A program made the position numbers and the translations under genes. A model generated the notes under the pieces. That model had not been told where the DNA came from. It ran no database searches and worked only from the letters and a program-made list of their open reading frames with translations. This document shows, piece by piece, positions 55,652 to 64,000 of a stretch of DNA of 64,000 nt; positions within the stretch are counted from its first letter, which is position 1, and each line of letters begins with the position of its first letter. Source of the stretch: Platanthera guangdongensis. Its lineage: Eukaryota > Streptophyta > Magnoliopsida > Asparagales > Orchidaceae. Where the stretch lies: contig CM077166.1 in NCBI GenBank assembly GCA_039583875.1, positions 82,086,564-82,150,563 of the forward strand. Reading direction: 5' to 3'.

Positions 55652-58600
55652 TTGCAGGAATGTCCAAAGGCCACCAAAACTCCAATCTGGTACTTGGACA
55701 GTGGATGCTCCCAACACATGACTGGGACAAGAAGACTACTGCATGATTACACTCCAGTCGAGAATGGACCCAAAGTCATCTTTGGAGGGTCAGATCGAGG
55801 AGTCACCAGAGGTTACGGTATGCTTTCCAACGGTATAATCTCTATCACCGACGTGGTATATGTTGAAGTGTTAAACCATAACCTTATCAGTGTAAGTCAG
55901 TTATGTGACAAAGGTTATGACGTTAAGTTCTGCAAGGATAAATGTCTGATAATTTCACGTACCTCTTCTGAGACGGTATTATCAGGCATTAGGAGCAGAA
56001 ATATCTTCTGCTTAGATTTTCTCAGTTTAGATTCATCTACCCCCGTATGCCTTGTGGAAATAGGCAGTGCATCTCTTTGTGAACAATGGCATAAGAGATT
56101 GGCACATATTAATTTCAAAACAATTAGTATGTTATTTTCTAAAAACTTAGTAAGGGATGCTCTCGTTATCAAGTGCATCAAAGATAGCCCCTGTCCTGCA
56201 TGCCAGATGGGCAAACAGACTCGGGCTACCTTTAAGAGCATTGCAGACAAAGACTCTTCCCGATGTCTTTACCTTCTACATATGGACTTGTTTGGTCCAA
56301 TGCAAGTTCATAGCTTGGGAGGCATGTCCTATACGCTAGTGATAGTTGATCATCATTCTCGGTTTACATGGGTGTTCTTCTTAAAACGAAAGTCGGATAC
56401 GTTTGACATCTTCACTAGTTTTGTCAAGCAGGTTCAGAACGAATTTAACTGCCCAGTGGTCAAAATCAGAAGTGACCATGGAACAGAATTCGAATCTGGT
56501 GCTATGACAGAGTTTTGTGAAGAACAAGGTATCTTTCATGAGTTTTCCTCCCCGCGCACTCCTCAGCAAAATGGAGTTGCGGAGAGGAGAAATAGAACTC
56601 TCATTGAAGCCTGCACGACAATGTTGAAAGACGCTTCTCTCCCAGAATACTTCTGGGCAGAGGCTGTCAATACAGCTTGTCATGTACAAAACCGAACATT
56701 GATCAACAAGCATCATCGTAAGACGCCTTATGAGCTACTGAGAGGCAGGAAACCAACCATGTCCTACTTGAGGATCTTTGGTTGCAGATGCTATGTATTG
56801 AATAATGGGAAGTACCCGCGTACTAAATTTGGTGAAAAATGCTTCGAAGGCATATTCATGGGCTATAGTTCCCATAGTCGGGCATATAGGGTCTTCAATA
56901 AGAAAACCCTAGTGGTAGAAGAATCAATTAATGTTGTATTTGATGAAGGAAGTTTGCTTAACAGCAATTCTTCCAGTGGTATTCTTGAAGATGCAGGTAC
57001 ACGACTTGAACAGCTGGATCTCGATGAGACCGCTAAAGATGAAACTCCTAAGTACGTCAAAGTTTCCACCTCCACGTCATCTGGGAATGTTGAAGATCAA
57101 AATGGAACAAATCTCCTAGAAGAAGGAGAAGCCCAAGAAGTAGTCGAAGCTCTAGACGCCAGACTTCTAGAGCTCCGGCACGTGAGGGATCATCCTAGAG
57201 ATCAGATCATCGGAGATCCTCGTGTCGGTGTCAGAACTCGAAGAGGTACTATTAACGAAATTTTGCATCTTAGCTTCCTGTCACAGGTTGAGCCAAAGAA
57301 GTTCGACGAGGCGAACAAAGATGCGGCATGGATTCTGGCCATGCAAGATAAACTACATCAATTCGAACGTTGCAACGTTTGGACGCTGGTTCCCAGACCA
57401 CGCAAGCAGAATGTGATTGGCACCAAGTGGATCTTCAGAAACAAACTGGATGAACATGGTGTCATCATAAAGAACAAGGCCAGGCTGGTGGCTCAAAGTT
57501 ACAGACAGGAGGAGGGGATTGACTTCGACCAGACCTTTGCACTAGTGGCAAGGCTCGAGGCAATCAGATTGTTCCTGGCGTACGGTTCGCACAAAGGATT
57601 CACAGTCTATCAAATGGATGTGAAATCAGCATTCTTGAACGGAGACCTGAAAGAGGAAGTATATGTCGCTCAACCCCCAGGTTTTGTCAATCCTACTTAT
57701 CACAATCATGTATATTTTCTTAATAAAGCTTTATATGGTTTAAAACAAGCTCCACGAGCTTGGTATGAGACTTTATCTAGCTTTCTTCTTGAGAACAAGT
57801 TCTCTAGAGGTAAAATAGATAAGACATTGTTTCTCAGGGAAGTCAAAGGCAAGATTTTGCTGGTGCAAATCTATGTCGATGACATAATATTCGGCTCAAC
57901 GGACAACAATCTTTGCAAAAAGTTTTCTAAACTTATGCAAGGAAAGTTTGAAATGGGCAGTATGGGTGAGCTAAAGTATTTCTTGGGACTTCAAGTGAAA
58001 CAGTCTGAGGATGGAATCTTCATCTCTCAGACGAAGTTCACAAATGAACTCCTCAAGAAATTCGGCATGGAGAGTGCAACCTCTATGAGGACTCCAATGG
58101 GATCCACTATGTCTCTGGATAAGGATGAGAAAGGTAGACCTTTCGATGAAACCAAATACAGAAGCATCATTGGATCCCTGCTCTACCTTACTGCCAGTAG
58201 ACCGGATATCATGTTCTCCACATGTGTCTGTGCCAGATATCAGGTGAACACTAAGGAATCTCACTATGTCGCTGCAAAGCGAATTCTAAGATACCTTAAA
58301 GGTACTCCAAATCTTGGCTTGTGGTACCCGAGAAACAATGATGTCGAGGGTTTTTCAGATGCTGATTTTGCAGGGAGTAGGGATGACAGGAAAAGCACTT
58401 CCGGGACGTGTCAATTCCTCGGAAGAAGGCTTATATCATGGAACAGCAAGAAGCAGAATTGTGTAGCTACCTCCACAGCAGAGTCTGAGTACATCTCGGC
58501 AGGCAGCAGTTACGCACAACTCCTATGGATCAGAAACCAGTTAGCCGACTACGACCTTCAGTTCAAGGAAGTACCAATGTACTGCGACTCCTCCAGTGCA

Positions 58601-58813
58601 ATTGCAATTGCCAACTATCCGGTATCGCACAGTAGAACGAAGCATATTGAAGTGCGCTACCACTTCATTCGGGAACACGTGGAGAACAAGGACATCTCGC
58701 TCTGTTATGTCCCCACGGACAAGCAGATTGCAGACATTTTCACAAAGCCCTTAGACGAAGCCAAGTTCAGTCTTCTCAAAACTGAATTGGGGATGCTAAA
58801 CTATGAGGAATAA
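55652..58813 (+). CDS. Intact copia pol polyprotein (PR-INT-RT-RNase H)
   Basis: This is 1053 codons without a stop, the only complete gene in the window. In order: protease [15 protein letters not shown] (about residue 12); integrase zinc region [10 protein letters not shown]...[11 protein letters not shown] (145-195); integrase core [28 protein letters not shown] (210-315) with all three DDE residues; RT from [20 protein letters not shown] (588) with [15 protein letters not shown] and YVDDIIFGS (740); and RNase [48 protein letters not shown] to the end. It copies and inserts the element cDNA. No ATG lies near the start, so it is expected to be made by frameshift or splicing from gag. Start inferred. 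Confidence 0.93.
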   Translation: MQECPKATKTPIWYLDSGCSQHMTGTRRLLHDYTPVENGPKVIFGGSDRGVTRGYGMLSNGIISITDVVYVEVLNHNLISVSQLCDKGYDVKFCKDKCLIISRTSSETVLSGIRSRNIFCLDFLSLDSSTPVCLVEIGSASLCEQWHKRLAHINFKTISMLFSKNLVRDALVIKCIKDSPCPACQMGKQTRATFKSIADKDSSRCLYLLHMDLFGPMQVHSLGGMSYTLVIVDHHSRFTWVFFLKRKSDTFDIFTSFVKQVQNEFNCPVVKIRSDHGTEFESGAMTEFCEEQGIFHEFSSPRTPQQNGVAERRNRTLIEACTTMLKDASLPEYFWAEAVNTACHVQNRTLINKHHRKTPYELLRGRKPTMSYLRIFGCRCYVLNNGKYPRTKFGEKCFEGIFMGYSSHSRAYRVFNKKTLVVEESINVVFDEGSLLNSNSSSGILEDAGTRLEQLDLDETAKDETPKYVKVSTSTSSGNVEDQNGTNLLEEGEAQEVVEALDARLLELRHVRDHPRDQIIGDPRVGVRTRRGTINEILHLSFLSQVEPKKFDEANKDAAWILAMQDKLHQFERCNVWTLVPRPRKQNVIGTKWIFRNKLDEHGVIIKNKARLVAQSYRQEEGIDFDQTFALVARLEAIRLFLAYGSHKGFTVYQMDVKSAFLNGDLKEEVYVAQPPGFVNPTYHNHVYFLNKALYGLKQAPRAWYETLSSFLLENKFSRGKIDKTLFLREVKGKILLVQIYVDDIIFGSTDNNLCKKFSKLMQGKFEMGSMGELKYFLGLQVKQSEDGIFISQTKFTNELLKKFGMESATSMRTPMGSTMSLDKDEKGRPFDETKYRSIIGSLLYLTASRPDIMFSTCVCARYQVNTKESHYVAAKRILRYLKGTPNLGLWYPRNNDVEGFSDADFAGSRDDRKSTSGTCQFLGRRLISWNSKKQNCVATSTAESEYISAGSSYAQLLWIRNQLADYDLQFKEVPMYCDSSSAIAIANYPVSHSRTKHIEVRYHFIREHVENKDISLCYVPTDKQIADIFTKPLDEAKFSLLKTELGMLNYEE

Positions 58814-59117
58814 AGACTACAGAAGCTCCATGCTCGTGCATCTAGGGGGAGGCTTTGCCAGGAACTCAAGTGAGAGCACAGGTGCAAGAACTGAGGGGGA
58901 GCAAGGGGTCAAAGGCAACAGACCCAGATTTGCAGAAGCCGAAAAGGGGGAGATTACCCTCTCGGCTAAGGCTAAGGTGGCTCCAAGTTTGCTCCCAAGA
59001 AATTGGTATTGGTAATGAATAACTCACTCAACTTAATTTCAAGTTTATGATTTTCATTCCCATATGCTATATTCACCTTAGCTTGTGGGGTTTAGGCTTC
59101 TTCAAATAGGGGGAGAT
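58814..59117 (+). other. Spacer with multiple polypurine tracts
   Basis: AGGGGGAGG (58844), GAGGGGGA (58893), GAAAAGGGGGAGA (58941) and CAAATAGGGGGAGAT at the LTR border are spread over 300 bp. Multiple tracts here are characteristic of Sireviruses. No ORF3 is present. Confidence 0.82.
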
Positions 59118-60785
59118 TGTTGGGTATTGTATCCACAACGTACCTGATTTGAAGAAGTCCCTGGACAAGCTAAGTTAAATAGACAATGTATTTGACAAAA
59201 TATTTCAAGTTGTGCTTGCAGTTTTTCCACGCTAAGTGCACACCAATGTCAGGGTGCAGTAGGTCAATATACACGGGTCTTCACGACGTAATCCCTCGTT
59301 GATCAGATCAATGTGTTGGCCTACGTGTACTCTCTCTATTGGAGTGTACTTATTTTCAAGTACAGGGTTGTGTTAACTCAATAGCAGACAAGGAGCAAGG
59401 ATGGGTCAAGGAGCACCTCATGGGTGGAAAGACGAAAAATCGTCTAAGTGTAAATCGACGAGAAACACCAAGTGATTCTCTCCGATTCGGCGAGAATCAC
59501 TAGTGATTCTCGTCGAATCGTCGAGAATCATTGGCTGATTCTCGCCGACTCGATCCAGCTACTTCAAAGCGAGCATCTCTGATGCTAAGTGATTCTCGCC
59601 GATTCGGCGAGAATCACTAGTGATTCTCGCCGAATCGTCAAGAATCACTGGCTGATTCTCGATGTCTCGACCCGGCTAAATCAGAGCATGCAATCAAGTC
59701 AACATCGACAAGAATCATCTTTGATTCTCGCCGAATCGACGAGAATCACCTTTGATTCTCGCCGATTCGACGAGAATCACCTTCGATTCTCGCCGATTTT
59801 GACTTGGGCATTTTTCTGGATCCCGCTGGACCGGACTTTGCCGCTGGCACTGTTTTGAACCGGTTTTTGGGTTTCTTCTGGTGGGACCCACAACGGTCAT
59901 TTAGGAGTATACTTGTGTATAAATACACGCGTATTTTTGGAACAGTAACAAGACACAGAAAGAAGCCGAGCGACGACCTTGACCTAAAATCGCGATTTCC
60001 GCTCCGCCGCCGCCGTCGCCGCTCGAGCAAGTTGATCGTCGGTCTTGATCGTGATCTCTTCCAGATCTTCCGGCGACAGAAGCTTAGCCAAGTTTAGAGT
60101 CTCACGCGTCTAACCAGAGATCTTTTGTCTCTTGATTTGCTGATCGGGAAAACCTTCCCCGTCCGAATCGATCGAGGCGATCGATCCTAGTGTGACCGTT
60201 GGTAGACCTAGCTAGCTTCGCTACGAAGTTTGAATCTCCTAAGTAAAGCAGCCTCACACCATTGTCGCCGCCGATCCCGTGAACCAAGCCGCTGCCCTCT
60301 TTGCCGCCGCCGGTTCTGGGGAGATTCTCTCCACGAGAGATCTAGGGTTGTGGACTCTTTGTGGACTTCAAGAACACGTCGTCAACGAAGAGGGACACCT
60401 TAGTCTCCAAAAGTAGTTTGTATCTCTTGTACATTCTAGTTTTACTTTTGTTGTAAAGGAACGTTGGTTCCTAGTTGTAAGGGTTGGGTGCAACCCGTAT
60501 TGTGGGAGTGTGTCTCCTACGTGTGGAAGGGTTCCTTCCGATAGTGCAAGGATTGGATTTCAATCCTGTTGGTGAAGAGACCGAGTCGTCCCTTGTTGGG
60601 AGATAGGTCGAAGGGGGAAAGTGGATGTACCCAACTCGGGGAACCACTATAAATAGCTTGTGTACCTTCTTTGCTGTGCTGGTTTGTTTATTTGTGCAGG
60701 TACAATTTTAATTCCGCAAAAACGTTGCACATCACCTATTCCCCCCCCCCATAGGTGAAGGTAGTTGACACTAGGTGGACTTTCA
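59118..60785 (+). repeat. SIRE-B2 middle (shared) LTR
   Basis: It ends the first interior (after the polypurine tract) and begins the second (before a primer site). It is 1668 bp, close to the first LTR, but with a different palindrome order near 59580-59660 and a shorter C run (10). Its array spans about 59455-59805. Confidence 0.94.
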
Positions 60786-60875
60786 AGTGCTATCAGAGGG
60801 AGGTTACTCATCAAAAAGGTTAACACCTTGAGTTGAATCCTGCCGCCAGTGTCAATAAGAAGGCAAACATCTACT

Positions 60876-63166
60876 ATGGATGGGCTCAAGTTCACAGGCA
60901 AGATCCCAGTGTGCACCAGGCTCAACTTTCCTATCTAGAAGGAAAGGATCAGGTTCTACATGGAAGCAGTTGATCCTCGACTCTTCATGATCGTGGAGGA
61001 GGGACCTTATGTCCCCACTAAGGTCTCCACCATAGATCCTACCAAGAAAGTGCCAAAGAAACTTTCTGAAATGGACAAGGACGAGATGGTGCTGGTAGGA
61101 CTTGACAAGAAGGCGCAGAATATTCTAGTCAGCGCGGTTGATGACTCAATGATGCAGAACTTCTGCAATTGCAGGACAGCAAAGGAGATCTGGCACTGTC
61201 TGATTATCCTAATGGAGGGCACTGATGAAGTGAGGGATGATCGGAGATCCCTTCTAAACCAGAAATATGAGGCCTTCAGACAAGTGCCTAAGGAAGAGAT
61301 CGGAGTCACCTTCGAGAACTTCCTCAATATTGTCAATGCCCTCATAGGATACGGAAGAGTGTTCACTAATGGTGAACTCAATGATAAATTCCTTAGGTCC
61401 CTTACTAAGGAATGGGACACAAAGATCTGCGCCATCCGAGATTTTGGCAGACTAGCTGAAACATACCCGCAAATTCTATTTGGGAAGCTGATGTCCTATG
61501 AGCTTCAACTGAACACCAGGAAAGCAGAAGAAGAAGCAGAGAAGGCTGCAGCCAAAGAAAATACTGTGGCTCTAAAAGCCATTCACTCCAGAAAAGGCAA
61601 GGGCGCGGTTTCATACCGTGCCAGGAAAAAGGATGAGGAGGAGGACTCCGAGCCATGCTCCTCCAGCTCAGAGCTATCTGAGAAGGATTTCTCCCTCATC
61701 ACCCGAGAATTCAAGAAGTTCCTCAAGATGAGGAATCAAAGAAAGAAAGATGGCTCCTCCTCCAAGCATCAGAAGAAAAATTATTCTTCTGACAGGTATG
61801 CTTCTAAAACGAACAAACATCGCTCCTCTGACATCATTTGTTTTGGATGCAATAAGCCAGGACATGTCGTGGCCGACTGCTACCAAGGCAAGAGAGAAAA
61901 AGGGAAAGGAGAGGAGCTCAAATCCTCTAAGATAAGAAGAAAGAGCGGAGCTACATCGCCAAAAGGCCAAAGACACTGAGTGAGTCTGATTCCTCAGACT
62001 CCAGTGATGATGAGGAAGCCTACTTCGGGCTGGTGGGTCGCTCCGACTCAGAAGGAGAATGCCCCCCATTTACTGGGAAGGTAAAAGCTCACACCCCTCT
62101 CTCCGACTCTGAATCTGATCCTGAGTCTCAGGATGATGAACCTGAGGATAGCCTTTCGGCCCGTGAAGCGGAGCTCCTCGAGAAGTATGAGCTTCTACTC
62201 AACACTTTCGAGGAGTGCCGTAAGAGATTGAAGGCTGAGAAAAAGGAAGTGAAATTCCTTAAGGGTCAGTGTGTATCCCTAAGGGAAGAGGTCACTAGTT
62301 TGATTTCTCTCTGACAGGAGCACCTTGACCTGACTTCAAAGCATTCAGAGTCTCTTAAGCTCCTTGATCTTAAGCAGGAGGAAGTCGACAAGTTGGAAGA
62401 ACAACTTGCGGTAGAAAGGAAGATCGTCAAGAGCTTATCTATGCCAAAACCAGTTCTTCCAGTAGTTGATACCTTCTCTGCTCAGGCCAAAGGAGCTAGC
62501 TTGGGGCATGTAGGGGTATCTGGTTCCTCATCCAGGAAAAACAGGAACCATAGGAAGAATAAGGCCGCCAAGAAGGCCTCTGCTGATGAAAAGGGAAAGG
62601 CTCCGCTCAGTCCTGTTGCGTTCAGAAAGCCTAGCTTTCCTTGCAACCAACATGACTTTGAATCAACCTTTGGTCATCATTTCCGGCCCTCGGTTGCAAA
62701 GCCAAAGATCCGATATGATGGTTGGACCTTTCCCCGGAACTTCGGTGAGAGTGCCCTCAAGGCACCTTATGAGGAAATCCACATGGGAAATTATGGCCAA
62801 TTCTCTAGCGGCCATAATGGAAAGCAGGCACCAAGAGTCAAGCCTGTTATATTAATGAAACAGAAGGTGAAGAAGTCATGTGACTGCAATCACTATGAGG
62901 CATCCACCTCCAGATCCAAGGCCCCGGCTGCACCCACCATTCCCAGGGTAAGGCAGGAACCTAGGAAGAGGTACAATAGATTTGACTGTTGGTGTTGTGG
63001 CAAAGTCGGTCACTTTGTCGTGGATTTTTGGTTTAACCCGAGATATAACGAGACTCCCTATGTTAGCACTGCGAGGCCGACCACTCGTAAGGTTAACCAA
63101 CCGAGGGGGAGTATGCTAACCAAGAATCTAGGACCCAAGTTCGATTGGGTTACTAAGGGAAATTAA
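60876..63166 (+). pseudogene. SIRE-B2 gag, second copy
   Basis: It has the same layout as the first copy and is nearly identical to it. It has its own nonsense change (TAG for Trp in the PIWKERI motif near the start). It shares with copy one the missing base after GEELKSS, the TGA after SLISL and the Cys-to-Phe change in the second knuckle (CWCCGKVGHFVVDF). It lacks the TAATAG pair of copy one. The frame between the two shared lesions is otherwise open, including GRSDSEGECPPF and the Leu/Glu helix. Confidence 0.9.
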
Positions 63167-63173
63167 TTTTGTT

Positions 63174-63481
63174 TTGCAGGAATGTCCAAAGGCCACCAAA
63201 ACTCCACTCTGGTACTTGGACAGTGGATGCTCCCGACACATGACTGGGACAAGAAGCCTGCTGCATGATTACACTCCAGTCGAGAATGGACCCAAAGTCA
63301 TCTTTGGAGGGTCAGATCGAGGAGTCACCAGAGGTTACGGTATGATTTCCAACGGTATAATCTCTATCACCGACGTGGCATATGTCGAAGGGTTAAACCA
63401 TAACCTTATCAGTGTAAGTCAGTTATGTGACAAAGGTTATGACGTTATGTTCTGCAAGGATAAATGTCTGATAATTTCACG
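63174..63481 (+). pseudogene. SIRE-B2 pol, second copy (truncated by Gyp5)
   Basis: About 103 codons match the start of the intact pol: [20 protein letters not shown] with the protease active site, then [20 protein letters not shown] and [11 protein letters not shown]. The gypsy LTR begins exactly there. No stop precedes the insertion, so this copy may have been intact before it was hit. The remainder should lie beyond Gyp5, outside the window. Confidence 0.92.
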
Positions 63482-64000
63482 TGTAACGCCCCAAAACTCA
63501 AAGGAGCAAAGGGGGGCGTTTTGGGCCAGTTTTGGTTTCTGGCTGACGGCACACGGCCTGGGACACGGGCGTGTCCCAGGGCGTGTCAAGTGTGTGCCGA
63601 CACTTAGTCGCGAAGTCGTCGAGTTATACTCGACGATTCGTCGAGAAAGGGCACACGGCCTGCGACACGGGCGTGTCGCAGGGCGTGTCGACCCGTGTCG
63701 ACACTTAGCCGTGAAATTGTCGAGTTATTCTCGACGATTCGTCGAGAATGGGCACACTGCCTGCGACACGGGCGTGTCGCAGGGCGTGTCGACCCGTGTC
63801 GACGATCGTCAAGGTGAAATCGTCGAGATTCACTCGACGATCGTCGAGACAAGGCACACGGCCTAGGACACGGGCGTGTCCAAGGCCGTGTCATCCAGTC
63901 GTCGTTCTCCCCTCGACGAAATGTCCCGTGTACACGGCCTGGGGGCCCAGGCGTGTCAATGTGACACGGGCAAGGACACGGGCGTGTCCTAGAACCCGTG
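63482..64000 (+). repeat. Gyp5 LTR (5' part)
   Basis: It starts TGTAACGCCCCAAAA, related to the Gyp2 LTR, and is filled from about 63550 with well-preserved GACACGGGCGTGTC palindromes and TCGTCGAG repeats. It runs past the window end. The five bases before it are TCACG. Confidence 0.88.

Larger units (their letters stand above)
51596..63481 (+). mobile_element. SIRE-B2: tandem copia, LTR-interior-LTR-interior
   Basis: A complete copia element is followed without a break by a second interior that uses the first element's 3' LTR as its 5' LTR: the middle LTR is followed directly by a primer site and another gag. The second interior is cut in early pol by Gyp5. The left flank in SIRE-A gag is GAAAT. 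The two interiors share three gag lesions, so they derive from one defective source. Confidence 0.93.

Noticed and set aside
1..64000. tRNA, rRNA or other structured RNA genes
   Set aside because: Only 12-base tRNA-Met complements at primer sites were seen; no cloverleaf or rRNA-like sequence was noticed by eye.

Overview
The window is plant nuclear DNA made almost entirely of nested LTR retrotransposons and one DNA transposon. No host gene, tRNA, rRNA or CRISPR array was found. Chromovirus-type Ty3/gypsy elements, Sirevirus-like Ty1/copia elements with tRNA-Met-type primer sites, and a CACTA element together point to an angiosperm and to repeat-rich (heterochromatin-like) DNA. The species cannot be read from the sequence. 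A 510-base N run marks a draft scaffold. Element names below (Gyp1-5, SIRE-A/B, TR-GAG) are labels for this report only.

Layout. (1) 1-16138: Gyp1, a minus-strand chromovirus. Its 3' LTR runs off the window start; then integrase-chromodomain, RNase H, RT, protease, a candidate intron, gag, and part of the 5' LTR. A complete plus-strand gypsy element, Gyp2 (6455-14544), sits between its gag and protease. (2) 16139-16648: assembly gap. (3) 16649-18282: 5' end of a minus-strand Ty1/copia element, inserted in the transposase-associated domain of a CACTA element whose terminus is at 20531. (4) 20757-21047: a copia gag fragment, cut by Gyp3 (21048-38411), which has LTRs of about 4.6 kb around only 403 bp of interior. 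Gyp3's second LTR holds SIRE-B1 (28957-36783, minus), flanked by a perfect ATGGG duplication. (5) 38412-41209: a gag-only gypsy-type element with an unrecognised C-terminal extension. (6) 41210-51595: SIRE-A, a minus-strand Sirevirus-like element with a third ORF of about 935 codons after pol. (7) 51596-63481: SIRE-B2, a plus-strand LTR-interior-LTR-interior tandem inserted in SIRE-A gag. Its second interior is cut at 63482 by another gypsy LTR (Gyp5) that runs off the window end.

Most coding regions are broken by stops and frameshifts. The exception is one intact 1053-codon pol at 55652-58813. The most interesting signals are: a promoter-like unit (palindrome array, TATA box, short leader) directly upstream of the third ORF of SIRE-A, repeating the layout of that element's own LTR; a 95-bp GT-AG candidate intron between gag and protease of Gyp1; different short palindromes clustered in the LTRs of at least five families; and the shared-LTR tandem SIRE-B2.
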